Shown here: positions 17,253-26,105 of the stretch, in pieces
Layout: each line of letters begins with the position of its first letter
Position numbering within the stretch: position 1 is the first letter of the stretch
Source: an uncultured Eubacteriales bacterium
Lineage (GTDB): Bacteria; Bacillota; Clostridia; Oscillospirales; Acutalibacteraceae
Length of the DNA stretch: 64,000 bases
Assembly (NCBI GenBank): GCA_934462705.1
Contig: CAKSIH010000007.1
Span: forward strand, 1 to 64,000
Direction of reading: 5' to 3'
Translations under genes and position numbers: made by a program
The notes under the pieces: model-generated
Databases searched by the model: none
The model's input: only the letters and a program-made list of their open reading frames with translations
What the model was told of the DNA's origin: nothing

Positions 17253-17750
17253 TCACATATTAACAAATTTTCTTGCTCCAACAATATGAAGGAATCTTTT
17301 TAGTTCATAATTATAGGTGTATAGCGGTCTCATATATGAATCGATACTGTGTGCAGCTACAAATATATTTTCGCCATCAACCTTTGTGACAATACAATTG
17401 TGAAAGAATGAGCCATTCTTATTACCAAACTGTATTACATCACCTATTATTATATCACTTTTATCTACATCTATAGCATAAGGTCCAACACTTTTGTTTT
17501 CTATTAAAAAGTCATATAAAAACTCAACCCCGCTCCAAGAGGGAGATCTGTCATAGGGATTATTGTAGTACCATCCATATATTGGTGTATAATTCATTAC
17601 GTTACATCCTGCATATATACACTGGGATACGAAACTTGTACAATCTCCGCCCAAATTTTCAAAATCCAGGTATTTGGGATTTCTGTCAAATGCCCATTTT
17701 TTTGCATAGTCCAAAACTTCAGGTCTGTTGTATAAAATTTCTTTAATCAT
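17253..17750 (-). CDS. Putative amidase domain protein (Amidase_6/NlpC-like)
   Basis: A 165-residue papain-fold-like putative amidase. LGGDCTSFVSQCIYAG holds the presumed nucleophile Cys near residue 36, and SFFHNCIVTKVDG and AAHSIDS supply the candidate His residues. The WYYNNPYDRSPSWSGVEFLYDFL block is typical of the short clostridial members. No signal peptide or transmembrane segment is evident, so an intracellular or mother-cell role in cell-wall or spore processing is possible. ATG start at 17750; the small gene at 17204 lies downstream on the same strand. Substrate unknown. Confidence 0.82.
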   Translation of the reverse strand: MIKEILYNRPEVLDYAKKWAFDRNPKYLDFENLGGDCTSFVSQCIYAGCNVMNYTPIYGWYYNNPYDRSPSWSGVEFLYDFLIENKSVGPYAIDVDKSDIIIGDVIQFGNKNGSFFHNCIVTKVDGENIFVAAHSIDSYMRPLYTYNYELKRFLHIVGARKFVNM

Positions 17751-17816
17751 ATCAATCAGCCCCTATAGCATTTCTACATTATATTCAAGTGAAAATCTTA
17801 TCGATACAAAAAGTTC

Positions 17817-17845
17817 TTGACTTAATAAAGGAAAAATTATATAAT
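17817..17845 (+). promoter_or_regulatory. Sigma-A promoter of rpsF-ssb-rpsR
   Basis: TTGACT (17817-17822) and TATAAT (17840-17845) with a 17-base spacer; start expected near 17852. Confidence 0.88.
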
Positions 17846-17851
17846 ATCAAA

Positions 17852-17890
17852 GTAACCAATTTGTGTTACTATCCTTACCCTTTCGAGGGT
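17852..17890 (+). promoter_or_regulatory. Structured leader of the rpsF operon
   Basis: Two small hairpins lie between the promoter and the rpsF ribosome site: GTAAC/GTTAC (17852-17869) and ACCCT-TTCG-AGGGT (17877-17890), the second extendable by CTTA/TAAG with a pyrimidine bulge. The S6:S18 dimer is known to bind such leaders in many bacteria; the exact known motif was not confirmed here. Confidence 0.35.
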
Positions 17891-17918
17891 CTTAAGTCCA
17901 AAAGGAGGTGCGAAAGTT

Positions 17919-18209
17919 ATGTCAAACATTAAAAATTCCTATGAAACAGTTGTTGTCTTTTCAACTAAAATGGGAGAAGAATCCGTTGCGGCAATGGTTC
18001 AAAAGTTTAAGAATCTTATTGAAAGCAATGCTGTTTTAAAGAGTGTTGATGAATGGGGAAAGCGGAAGCTTGCTTATCTTATCAACAAGGAAAGTGAAGG
18101 ATATTATGTTCTTTACGACTTTGAAAGTACTGCAGATTTTCCAGCTGAGCTAGATCGTGTTTACAAAATTACTGACGGTGTTTTACGTTCTTTAATAGTT
18201 AAGAAATAG
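17919..18209 (+). CDS. rpsF: 30S ribosomal protein S6
   Basis: A 96-residue S6 protein that pairs with S18 on the 30S platform. NSYETVVVFSTKMGEE, the central VDEWGKRKLAYLINKESEGY and the C-terminal YKITDGVLRSLIVKK are the family signatures. AAAGGAGGTG precedes the ATG. It heads the conserved rpsF-ssb-rpsR operon. Confidence 0.96.
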   Translation: MSNIKNSYETVVVFSTKMGEESVAAMVQKFKNLIESNAVLKSVDEWGKRKLAYLINKESEGYYVLYDFESTADFPAELDRVYKITDGVLRSLIVKK

Positions 18210-18232
18210 GAAAATTGAGGAGTGCATTAATA

Positions 18233-18670
18233 ATGCTTAACAATGTTGTTTTAATGGGTAGGTTAGTTGCAGATCCTGAATTACGTCACACTCCTAATGA
18301 TATTGCAGTTACAAGTTTTACGCTTGCAGTTAATCGTTCATATGCTAAAGCAGGCTCTGATAAAGCTACTGACTTTATTGATATCGTTGCCTGGAGAAGT
18401 ACAGCAGAATTTGTTTCTAAGTATTTTACAAAGGGTCAATTGGTAGCAGTGCAAGGATCAATTCAAACAAGAACCTATCAAGATAAGGAAGGCAACAACC
18501 GAAAGGCTTTTGAAGTTGTTGCTAGCAACGTTTATTTTGCTGATAGTAAGAAGGATGGCACTACACGTTCTGATTATGGTCAAAATATGAATAACGTTTC
18601 GGCATCTTTTGAAAACGGCAGTAGTGATGATTTTAAAGAAATTGAAACAGAAGATGATTTACCATTTTAG
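18233..18670 (+). CDS. ssb: Single-stranded DNA-binding protein
   Basis: A 145-residue SSB with an N-terminal OB fold (MLNNVVLMGRLVADPELR, FTLAVNRSYAKAGSDKATDF, WRSTAEFVSKYFTKGQLVAV) and an acidic C-terminal tail ending DDLPF, the docking tip for replication and repair proteins. The ATG at 18233 is chosen because GAGGAG lies ten bases upstream and the family begins MLNNV. Confidence 0.96.
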   Translation: MLNNVVLMGRLVADPELRHTPNDIAVTSFTLAVNRSYAKAGSDKATDFIDIVAWRSTAEFVSKYFTKGQLVAVQGSIQTRTYQDKEGNNRKAFEVVASNVYFADSKKDGTTRSDYGQNMNNVSASFENGSSDDFKEIETEDDLPF

Positions 18671-18705
18671 TTAAAATAGTCAAGCGAATAGGGGGGAATT
18701 TGTAG

Positions 18706-18945
18706 ATGGCAGAGAAAGAAAATAGACGTATTCGCAAGGGCCGTAAAAAGGTTTGCAGTTTTTGCGCTGATAAAGTTGAAAATATAGATTATAAAGATGT
18801 TGCAAAGCTTCGTCGTTTTATTTCAGAGAGAGCAAAAATTTTGCCAAGAAGAGTTATGGGAACTTGTGCGCATCATCAGCGTGAATTAACTTTAGCAATC
18901 AAGCGTGCCAGACATCTTGCTTTATTGCCTTTTAGTAATGATTAA
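18706..18945 (+). CDS. rpsR: 30S ribosomal protein S18
   Basis: A 79-residue S18. It is a zinc-type form: CSFCADKVENIDYKD supplies two Cys, and GTCAHHQRELTLAIKRARH supplies Cys and His. LRRFISERAKILPRRVMG is the rRNA-binding region. Last gene of the rpsF operon, followed by a terminator. Confidence 0.96.
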   Translation: MAEKENRRIRKGRKKVCSFCADKVENIDYKDVAKLRRFISERAKILPRRVMGTCAHHQRELTLAIKRARHLALLPFSND

Positions 18946-18960
18946 TTTTCAATTTATTAT

Positions 18961-19001
18961 AAAACAGTTTAGAATTAATTTCTAAACTGCTTTTCTTTTT
19001 A
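18961..19001 (+). terminator. Terminator of the rpsF operon
   Basis: CAGTTTAGA pairs with TCTAAACTG around an eight-base loop (ATTAATT region), followed by CTTTTCTTTTT. Confidence 0.9.
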
Positions 19002-19055
19002 TATAAGAATAATATGATATTAAATTGTTAATTTATGGGATATTGTGCAGTAGCA

Positions 19056-19084
19056 TTGACAACGGTTTATAGCAAATATAAAAT
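19056..19084 (+). promoter_or_regulatory. Putative sigma-A promoter of the ABC ATPase gene
   Basis: TTGACA (19056-19061) and TAAAAT (19079-19084) with a 17-base spacer, about 56 bases before the start codon. Confidence 0.65.
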
Positions 19085-19140
19085 ATTAAGTGAAGTTTTA
19101 CAGTCTTAGGCTTATATCACTAAACTTTTAGGGTGATTTT

Positions 19141-19722
19141 ATGAGATACGAAATAAAGAATATTTACAAATCGTTTAATAACAAAATTGTATTAAAAAAC
19201 ATATCCTATAAATTTCCAGACAATGGGCTTGTATGGATAAAAGGCGATACTGGAAGTGGCAAAACAACACTTTTAAATATAATTTCCGGATTAATCGCTG
19301 AAGATAGTGGAGAGATATTAGGATTTAAAGATAAAAAAATTTCATATGTTTTTCAGGATGACAGATTAATTCCTTGGTTAACTGCCAAAGAAAATTTAAA
19401 AATAATAAAAAAACTAGATGATAAAAGATTAGAGAAATTTCTGAGTTCAGTAGGCTTAGAAAATGACTATAATACTAAAGCATATGCTATGAGTGGTGGC
19501 ATGAAGAAAAAACTTAGTATAGCAAGGGCATTGGCATTTAATGGGGATGTTTTTTTAATGGACGAACCATTTACAGGTCTAGATAAAAGTTCTATAATTA
19601 AAATTTTAAAAGTATTGGAAAGCTATTATAGTAAAAAACTTGTTATATTGGTAAGTCATAATGATTTAATTTTAAAAATTTTATCAAATAAAGATTTAAA
19701 TTACAGTATACTTAAAATTTAA
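19141..19722 (+). CDS. ABC transporter ATP-binding protein (lone ATPase)
   Basis: A short 193-residue ABC ATPase. Walker A is GDTGSGKTT (about residues 35-43), the Q-loop is FQDDRLIPWLTAKENL, the signature is AMSGGMKKKLSIARAL, Walker B is VFLMDEPFTGLD and the switch His is in LVSHND. The Q-loop wording resembles nitrate/taurine-type importers. No permease or binding protein is adjacent: the next gene, 49 bases on, is spoIVB. Its partner is either encoded elsewhere or it acts in a non-transport role. Confidence 0.88.
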   Translation: MRYEIKNIYKSFNNKIVLKNISYKFPDNGLVWIKGDTGSGKTTLLNIISGLIAEDSGEILGFKDKKISYVFQDDRLIPWLTAKENLKIIKKLDDKRLEKFLSSVGLENDYNTKAYAMSGGMKKKLSIARALAFNGDVFLMDEPFTGLDKSSIIKILKVLESYYSKKLVILVSHNDLILKILSNKDLNYSILKI

Positions 19723-19771
19723 CAAATATAATGTGACGATAACATGGAAAAGTAATTTTAGAGGTGATAAA

Positions 19772-21007
19772 ATGAAACGCTTTTTCAAAGTATTATCGAC
19801 ATTTTTAACTATAACTTTAACTTTTGTTTTAGGAATATGTATTTATTCAAATGCAAGTTTACCAGATAATTATAAAATAAATGAGGATTGTGATTTTAGC
19901 TTAAAGAGCTATCTTTCTGTAAAAGTCAATTCGGTATCGGCCAATAAAAATGTAGATACAGATGTATCTGACAGGGGGAGCTATGATGCAGATATTTTAC
20001 TTATGAATGTAATACCTATAAAAAGAATACACGTTGAACGAAGCGAACAAGTGAGTGTAGTTCCATGTGGCTGCCCCTTTGGCGTAAAAATATTTACTAA
20101 AGGCGTAATGGTAGTTGGGGTATCTGATGTTAAAAGTGATAAAGGAATTGAGCGTCCTGCAAAGGATGCAGGAATTAAAAGTGGAGATATAATTTTAAGT
20201 GTTAATGGATTTGAAATTAATAGTAATGATGATTTTATAGATATAGTAGAAAATTGCAATGGTGATAATATTACTACGAATATTTTACGAGATGGGGAAA
20301 GTTTTAATGCCGTTATAAATCCTGCTAAGAATATTTCAGATGGTAATTATAAAGTTGGATTATGGGTAAGGGATAGTTCTGCTGGTATTGGTACATTAAC
20401 ATTTTATGAACCTGAAACATTGTTTTATGGTGGGCTTGGTCACGGAATTTGTGATGTAGATACAGGAGAATTAATGCCACTGTTACATGGAGAAATTATA
20501 AAGGCTACGATAAATGGTATAACAAAGGGTGTTAGAGGAATTCCAGGAGAATTAAAAGGATATTTTATAGATACAGGATCAATTGGAGAAATTGATAGAA
20601 ATACCAATATAGGGGTATACGGTACATTAAATGAAAAATTGTTAGATAGAGAGCCTATTGTAGTTGCATTAAAGCAGCAGGTAAAAACAGGAGAAGCAGA
20701 AGTTTTAACAACAGTTTCGGGAGCTACTCCTAAGACTTATAGTATAGAAATTCAAAGCATAAATTACAATGAAGATTCACCGAATAAAAATATGATAATA
20801 AAAGTTGTTGATGAAAGGCTTATAAATGAAACTGGAGGAATTATACAAGGTATGAGTGGTAGTCCAATTATACAAAATGGTATGCTTGTAGGAGCAATAA
20901 CGCATGTTTTTGTAAATGATCCTCAGAAAGGTTATGCTATCTTTGCAGAAAATATGGTTTCAAAATGCGAAAACGCTGTGGATATAACCAATAAAAAAGC
21001 TTCGTGA
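19772..21007 (+). CDS. spoIVB: SpoIVB peptidase (S55 family, PDZ)
   Basis: The serine protease secreted by the forespore that triggers pro-sigma-K processing. 411 residues from the ATG at 19772 (GAGGTG seven bases upstream), with an N-terminal membrane anchor (FLTITLTFVLGICIYSNAS), a PDZ domain at about residues 95-180 (GIKSGDIILSVNGFEIN) and the S55 protease domain. The candidate catalytic His is in GGLGHGICD and the Ser is Ser362 or Ser364 in GMSGSP. The 19-120 region (VIPIKRIHVERSEQVSVVPCG) is also typical. Spo0A follows 118 bases downstream, the standard spoIVB-spo0A order. Confidence 0.95.
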   Translation: MKRFFKVLSTFLTITLTFVLGICIYSNASLPDNYKINEDCDFSLKSYLSVKVNSVSANKNVDTDVSDRGSYDADILLMNVIPIKRIHVERSEQVSVVPCGCPFGVKIFTKGVMVVGVSDVKSDKGIERPAKDAGIKSGDIILSVNGFEINSNDDFIDIVENCNGDNITTNILRDGESFNAVINPAKNISDGNYKVGLWVRDSSAGIGTLTFYEPETLFYGGLGHGICDVDTGELMPLLHGEIIKATINGITKGVRGIPGELKGYFIDTGSIGEIDRNTNIGVYGTLNEKLLDREPIVVALKQQVKTGEAEVLTTVSGATPKTYSIEIQSINYNEDSPNKNMIIKVVDERLINETGGIIQGMSGSPIIQNGMLVGAITHVFVNDPQKGYAIFAENMVSKCENAVDITNKKAS

Positions 21008-21061
21008 ATGAAACAAATTTTAGGCTTGTATACAAATAACGGAAAAGATAAATGGTAGGTA

Positions 21062-21090
21062 TTGCCATTAATTCCATTATATGGTATTAT
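21062..21090 (+). promoter_or_regulatory. Putative sigma-A promoter of spo0A
   Basis: TTGCCA (21062-21067) and TATTAT (21085-21090) with a 17-base spacer, 36 bases before the ATG. No clear 0A box (TGTCGAA) was seen close to it. Confidence 0.6.
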
Positions 21091-21125
21091 GATAGCACTA
21101 AATTATAATAACTGGAGGAAAAAAT

Positions 21126-21908
21126 ATGGGAAAACAATTAAAAGTACTCATTGCAGAAGATTGTGAAGAATTAACTCAGCAAACTTTAGCGACTTTCAAA
21201 GACTTTGGTTTTGAAAGTAAGGTTGTAGCAAAAGATGGAATTTCAGTTTTAGAGACAGTAAAAGAATCCCTACCAGATGTGGTTATAATGGACTTATTTA
21301 TGCCGAGGGTAGATGCCATTGGTGTTATAAGAACCATTAAAAGCAGTTATACCCCAGTTCCAATTTTTATAGTTTTATCAAATTTTGATAGCCCAGCGCT
21401 AGAAAAAGAAGTTATGTCAGCAGGAGCTTCTTATTTTATACTTAAACCTTTTAATGAAAAGAATTTAGCAGAGAGGATTAATGATCTTTCTGCAGAGAGA
21501 AACGTGAACTCAGTCAACGTAAAACCCAGTTTAATTTTACATCCCAATGATTCTAGCATAGAATGTAGGGTTACAGAAATACTTCATCAAATAGGTGTTC
21601 CGGCACATATAAAAGGATATCATTATTTGAGAAATTCAATTATTATGTCTATTGAAAATCCGGATATAATAAATGCTGTAACAAAACAGCTTTATCCTTC
21701 GGTAGCTAAAAAATATTCTACGACATCTTCAAGAGTAGAAAGGGCAATAAGACATGCTATTGAAGTGGCATGGGATAGAGGAGATGTAGACATACTTAAT
21801 TCTTATTTTGGTTATACAATTCATAATAGTAGGGGAAAACCTACAAATAGTGAATTTATTGCTATGATATCTGATAAATTACGGTTGCAAATTAAAAGTG
21901 CAAGTTAA
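21126..21908 (+). CDS. spo0A: Sporulation master regulator Spo0A
   Basis: A 260-residue response regulator. The receiver domain has the acidic pair in LIAEDCEE, the phosphorylated Asp56 in VIMDLFMPRVDA, the switch Ser/Thr region FIVLSNFD and the Lys in FILKPF. A linker leads to the Spo0A-specific DNA-binding domain (CRVTEILHQIGVPAHIKGY, KYSTTSSRVERAIRHAIEV and DILNSYFGYTIHNSRGKPTN), whose recognition helix is well conserved. ATG preceded by GGAGG. A perfect terminator follows. Confidence 0.98.
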   Translation: MGKQLKVLIAEDCEELTQQTLATFKDFGFESKVVAKDGISVLETVKESLPDVVIMDLFMPRVDAIGVIRTIKSSYTPVPIFIVLSNFDSPALEKEVMSAGASYFILKPFNEKNLAERINDLSAERNVNSVNVKPSLILHPNDSSIECRVTEILHQIGVPAHIKGYHYLRNSIIMSIENPDIINAVTKQLYPSVAKKYSTTSSRVERAIRHAIEVAWDRGDVDILNSYFGYTIHNSRGKPTNSEFIAMISDKLRLQIKSAS

Positions 21909-21944
21909 AAAGATCTCCCAAGATATTGGGAGATCTTTTTATTT
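21906..21944 (+). terminator. Terminator after spo0A (bidirectional)
   Basis: A 15-bp perfect stem: AAAAAGATCTCCCAA (21907-21921) with TTGGGAGATCTTTTT (21926-21940), loop GATA. It can also end the small minus-strand frame that approaches from the right. Confidence 0.95.
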
Positions 21945-21952
21945 AAAGTTTA

Positions 21953-22192
21953 TTAAAAATTATTATCTATTAAAGGAAAAAATTTATCAGTGCCATAAAA
22001 TTTCCTGTCAATTTGAGAAGCCTTAAAACAGGCATTATTTTTTTCTTTCTCAGAATGGAAAGAAAATTTTGCAACCACCTTAAAGGTTATAGGAGAAAAT
22101 ACAAAAATTTCACCGTTAATATTATCTTCTGTTTCGATCACAATCATTCCGCTAGATACGCTTGATAAAGCTTCAGAATTTAATTTAATCAA
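21953..22192 (-). CDS. Possible small protein (uncertain)
   Basis: An open frame of 79 codons on the minus strand, starting MIKLNSEALSSVSSGM. Its start would be TTG without a ribosome site, which weakens it; ATG at residue 16 is also poorly placed. The SEALSSVSSG segment loosely resembles the LxxEDLxxVSGG motif of the double-glycine proteins elsewhere in the window, but the second glycine is missing. No family is recognised. It may be a decayed member or chance. Confidence 0.35.
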   Translation of the reverse strand: MIKLNSEALSSVSSGMIVIETEDNINGEIFVFSPITFKVVAKFSFHSEKEKNNACFKASQIDRKFYGTDKFFPLIDNNF

Positions 22193-22260
22193 TTAATAAC
22201 ACATATACTAGTTAAAGTCAATAGTATTATTATAAAATTTAGTTAATATCGATTCAAGGA

Positions 22261-22641
22261 TTATAGCAAATTGCCCAACAAAGGTAATTCTGTATTATTT
22301 AAATTGTCTAATTCTAAATTAACTTTAGAACTTTCTACAAAGAAATCCTCTTTGTTATCGTTTTCTAAGTTTACGCTCATTAATAAAATAGATTCTTCTA
22401 TATCCTCGAGTCTATCATGATCTATAAATGTTGACATATATAAATACTTGTTTTGAAATTTATCCTCTAGAGTTTTATTTTCGTCTAATGCAGTTTCAAT
22501 TTCATTATTTTGTACGTAGGCTTCTATAGATTGAATATCACCTTTTAACTCATTTATAGAACTGTTTAATATTAAAATTTCTGAAATACATGCAGAAATA
22601 CTAACGGCCAATATAATTATGGCACTAATAACTCGCCACAT
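22261..22641 (-). CDS. DUF4363 family protein
   Basis: A 126-residue protein with an N-terminal membrane helix (VISAIIILAVSISACISEILI) and an outer helical domain rich in Glu, Asp and Leu. Length and build match DUF4363, which typically accompanies a DUF421 protein, as here: the DUF421 gene ends two bases upstream of this start. Function is not known; the pairing in spore formers suggests a spore-membrane role. Confidence 0.8.
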   Translation of the reverse strand: MWRVISAIIILAVSISACISEILILNSSINELKGDIQSIEAYVQNNEIETALDENKTLEDKFQNKYLYMSTFIDHDRLEDIEESILLMSVNLENDNKEDFFVESSKVNLELDNLNNTELPLLGNLL

Positions 22642-22642
22642 A

Positions 22643-23314
22643 TTAAATCTCCTTTTTTATGATTTCAAATTCTTTATTTTTATTTGCTGTCATTATAAAA
22701 ATATCTTTAATATCTAATTTTTTAGCCGATAAAATTCCATCTACCCAATCTCTTGAAAGCCCACATAAGGATAGAGAAAAGTCGGAATACTCGCCATCGC
22801 TTATAACTATTGTTTGAATACCAGTATTGGGAACGGCAATACCGAGCAAATTATTATCTGGCTGTTGTTTTTCCGGCTTTTTTAAAACACTCATTTTTCC
22901 GTTTGTTTCAATTATTGCAAATGCAACATCAGAAATGTTAAATACATCTAATTGACGTAGTTGCTCATTTAAATCTTCAGTGCTCATTCGCAGCTCCTTC
23001 ATTTGATTTTGATCTATTTTTCCGTCATTTATTACTATAGCAGGTTTACCGCACACAAGCTTTCTAAACTTTGAACTTTTCATCATAACCGCAGAAAGTA
23101 TAACCTCACAAACAACTAATATTGCCATTGGAATTAGCCCGCTTAACAAAGGAACACCAGAATTTTGCATGGGAATGGCAGCTATGTCCGAAATTAAAAG
23201 TGTTACTACAAGTTCTGAAGTTTGTAGGTCGCTAATTTGACGTTTTCCCATAAGTCTTATAGCTAAGATTATTATTATATATAACAATATGGCTCTAATT
23301 AAAGAGATTATCAT
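22643..23314 (-). CDS. DUF421 (YetF/YcaP-type) membrane protein
   Basis: A 223-residue protein with three N-terminal membrane helices and a cytoplasmic domain. AIRLMGKRQISDLQTSELVVTLLISDIAAIP is split across the helices as is typical, and KLVCGKPAIVINDGKID and MSTEDLNEQLRQLDVFNISD mark the conserved soluble part. The ATG at 23314 is preferred over a GTG at 23323 because GGGTG overlaps the latter. It is translated just ahead of the DUF4363 gene. B. subtilis relatives affect spore properties, but a biochemical role is not established. Confidence 0.88.
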   Translation of the reverse strand: MIISLIRAILLYIIIILAIRLMGKRQISDLQTSELVVTLLISDIAAIPMQNSGVPLLSGLIPMAILVVCEVILSAVMMKSSKFRKLVCGKPAIVINDGKIDQNQMKELRMSTEDLNEQLRQLDVFNISDVAFAIIETNGKMSVLKKPEKQQPDNNLLGIAVPNTGIQTIVISDGEYSDFSLSLCGLSRDWVDGILSAKKLDIKDIFIMTANKNKEFEIIKKEI

Positions 23315-23449
23315 GAATATCACCCGATAATATTTTGCATTATATTTAGAAAATTATACAAGATATAATTTAATTCTTTTAGGTATAATTTTTCTTTTTT
23401 TTGCTAAAAACTAAAAATAAGGTAAATTTAATAAGGTGGAGAGATAACA

Positions 23450-24994
23450 TTGATAAAACATGTTAAAAACTTTTTAAACAAATACATTCCTAACAATGAA
23501 AGAATAGTAAAACAAGAAGTAAAACATGCAACGCTAACATCCTTAGAGGAAAATTTAAATTATTTCAAAGATGAATTTGACAACAGTGCAGATTTAACAA
23601 TAAGGGAGTTAGAATTTTTAGGAACTAAGGCTGCAATTATTACAATAGAAGGAATGGTCAATAAAGAGGTATTGGGCAATAGCATTGCAAATCCGTTATT
23701 GTTAGCATATGATTTTAAAGCTAAAGATTCAAATGAAATGTTTGAATTTATAAAAACTAATGTTCTAGCAACTAGTGAACAAGTTGATGTGACGACATTT
23801 GAGGATGCGTTTAAGTTTATTATGTCCGGATTTGTTATACTTGCAATTGATGGAACCAATAAAATGCTGGCAATTGGAATTCAAGGATTCAGCTTTAGAA
23901 GTATAGCGGAACCTGAGTCTGAGGTTATGCAAAAAGGTTCAAAAGAGGGGTTTGTTGAAGCACTGCGAATAAACATGACCCTTGTAAGGCGCAGAATAAA
24001 AAATCCTAAACTTAAGTTTGAAACTATGACGATCGGATCGCAAAGCAAAACTGATATATGTCTTTGCTATCTTACAGATGTGGTAGATCCCAAGATATTA
24101 ATGGAGGTAAAAAAGAGGATAAAAACAATTGACTTAAAATATGTTTTATCTGCGGAATATATTACTCCCTATTTGGAGCAAAATCAGGATTTATCATTTT
24201 TTAGCAGTGTTGGGATATCTGAAAGGCCGGATACAGTATGTGGAAAAATTTCTGAAGGAAGAGTTGCAATATTAGTAGATGGGACTCCCAACGCAGTAAT
24301 TGTGCCATATCTTTTCGTTGAATACTTTCAAACTATAGATGATTATGCAATAAGACCATACTTTGCAACGCTTACAAGGTGGCTTAAGTATTTAGCTTTT
24401 ATAATATCGTCTTTGTTGCCGGGAATATATGTTGCGCTTGGAACGTTTAACCCTGAAGTTTTTCCGGATCAACTTATAAATAAAATAGCATTTGCAATAG
24501 ATAATACGCCGTTTCCATTAATGCTTGAAACATTAATAATACATTTTATTTATGAAATAATGCGTGAGGCGGGCTTGCGGTTGCCACGGGCCCTTGGACA
24601 TGCAGTAAGTATAGTTGGAGCTTTAGTAATAGGAGAAACTGCTGTAAATGCAGGGCTTATAGGTGCTCCTACTTTAATGGTAGTTGCTTTGACTGCTATT
24701 TCATCTTACGTGATTCCAACTTTATATGAACCGGTTGCCATTTTAAGGTTTATTTTTATAATAGTAGGTGGAGTTTTAGGAATATGGGGTGTTATGCTTT
24801 TATTTGCAGCGGTATTAGTAAACATATGCTCCAAGAGTAACTATTCGGTTCCGTTTATGGCTCCTATATCACCATTTGGGCTTTATGGTATGAGGGATGT
24901 TCTTATTCGTGCAGGATGGAAAAGCCTATCAAAAAGCAGTGGAAAGGTACAGAATATGCCTGGATCAAATATGAATGAAGAGATTATGAAATGA
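23450..24994 (+). CDS. Spore germination receptor subunit A (GerA family)
   Basis: A 514-residue GerA-type subunit of a nutrient germinant receptor in the spore inner membrane. The N-terminal soluble domain includes LTIRELEFLGTKAAIITIEGM and the conserved FRSIAEPESEVMQKGSKEGF; VRRRIKNPKLK follows. The C-terminal half has about five membrane helices, with the PLMLETLIIHFIYEIMREAG, LRLPRALGHAVSIVGALVIG and PFMAPISPFGLYGMRDVLIR blocks that define the family. TTG start with GGTGGAG upstream. First gene of a complete A-B-C receptor operon. Confidence 0.94.
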   Translation: MIKHVKNFLNKYIPNNERIVKQEVKHATLTSLEENLNYFKDEFDNSADLTIRELEFLGTKAAIITIEGMVNKEVLGNSIANPLLLAYDFKAKDSNEMFEFIKTNVLATSEQVDVTTFEDAFKFIMSGFVILAIDGTNKMLAIGIQGFSFRSIAEPESEVMQKGSKEGFVEALRINMTLVRRRIKNPKLKFETMTIGSQSKTDICLCYLTDVVDPKILMEVKKRIKTIDLKYVLSAEYITPYLEQNQDLSFFSSVGISERPDTVCGKISEGRVAILVDGTPNAVIVPYLFVEYFQTIDDYAIRPYFATLTRWLKYLAFIISSLLPGIYVALGTFNPEVFPDQLINKIAFAIDNTPFPLMLETLIIHFIYEIMREAGLRLPRALGHAVSIVGALVIGETAVNAGLIGAPTLMVVALTAISSYVIPTLYEPVAILRFIFIIVGGVLGIWGVMLLFAAVLVNICSKSNYSVPFMAPISPFGLYGMRDVLIRAGWKSLSKSSGKVQNMPGSNMNEEIMK

Positions 24995-25007
24995 GGGGCG
25001 AAGAATC

Positions 25008-26105
25008 TTGGAACGAAGAAATATTATAACTACTCCGCAGTTATTTTCAATTTTGTTTTTAAGCAGGCTAATAGTTGGTTTTACCTATAACCTTGAATGT
25101 GCTCAAAGTACGGAGATGTGGGATCATGTTATATCGGCAGGTGTAGCTCTTGTTATTAGCTTATTGATTTGTATTCCGATTTATTTGCTATATGTTAAAA
25201 ATCCTAATATAGATGTAACAGATAGGTGCTTAGAGCTTTTTGGTAAATTTGGAATAGTTATTATTGCAATATATGGGCTATATTATATTTTTGTATCTTG
25301 CTATACACTTTCTCTTTTTAATAAATTTGTATCTAATGTTATGAATCCTAATATATCAACGACTTTGCTTTCGTTAGCTGTAGTTATTGTAACAGCATAC
25401 GCAGCATGTAAAGGCATAGAAGGGCTCGCTAGAACTTGCTCCATTATACTTTTTATAATAATGGCAGCTGTTATTTTCATAGTTTTTACACTTTTTTCTC
25501 AGATAGATGTAATGAATTACTCTCCGCTTTTGCTAAATGGTGTTGCAGATGCATCAAACGGTGTTATTTATATGATATCACGGGATTTTTATATACCTCT
25601 TATGATAATGCTTTTACCTTTTGTTAATGGAAATGTTAAAAGAACCATAATAGGAATTAATTTCACAACCTTTATATTTATAATTTTTGTTATAACTTTA
25701 GTTGTTGGTGGGTTGGGTGATTACCTTAAAACGCAAGTGTTTCCTTTATATGCTACAGCAAGCGTAGCGGAAATAGGTGTATTTAGACGGCTGGATGCCT
25801 TTTACTTAGGTATTTTTACAACTGGGCTTTTTATTGAAATAGCTGTATTTTTATTTGCTTTTTCTTTAATTGTTACAAAAATATTTAGTAAATATGTTGG
25901 AAGGGGTTCAGTAGTAGTGGGAGCAACGCTTATACTTATTTTAAGCCTTTTAATTCCACATTTTAAAGTTTTAATATTTGCATTTTATAATATGTATGTT
26001 GTGTTTTTTTTCACAATTATTGTGGCTTTTATAGTACCATGTATTATACTTTTAAAAATTTGGACTCAAAAGAAACAAAGAAAGGAACAACAATATGAAA
26101 ATTAA
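25008..26105 (+). CDS. Spore germination permease subunit B (GerB family)
   Basis: A 365-residue protein with about ten membrane helices, of the amino-acid permease-like GerB (endospore germination permease) family. TPQLFSILFLSRLIVGFTY at the start, the STEMWDHVISAG loop and the ISRDFYIPLMIMLLPFVNG block are typical. It is thought to sense germinants such as amino acids. TTG start with GAGGGG upstream, 13 bases after the A subunit gene; the end overlaps the C subunit gene by 11 bases. Confidence 0.9.
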   Translation: MERRNIITTPQLFSILFLSRLIVGFTYNLECAQSTEMWDHVISAGVALVISLLICIPIYLLYVKNPNIDVTDRCLELFGKFGIVIIAIYGLYYIFVSCYTLSLFNKFVSNVMNPNISTTLLSLAVVIVTAYAACKGIEGLARTCSIILFIIMAAVIFIVFTLFSQIDVMNYSPLLLNGVADASNGVIYMISRDFYIPLMIMLLPFVNGNVKRTIIGINFTTFIFIIFVITLVVGGLGDYLKTQVFPLYATASVAEIGVFRRLDAFYLGIFTTGLFIEIAVFLFAFSLIVTKIFSKYVGRGSVVVGATLILILSLLIPHFKVLIFAFYNMYVVFFFTIIVAFIVPCIILLKIWTQKKQRKEQQYEN

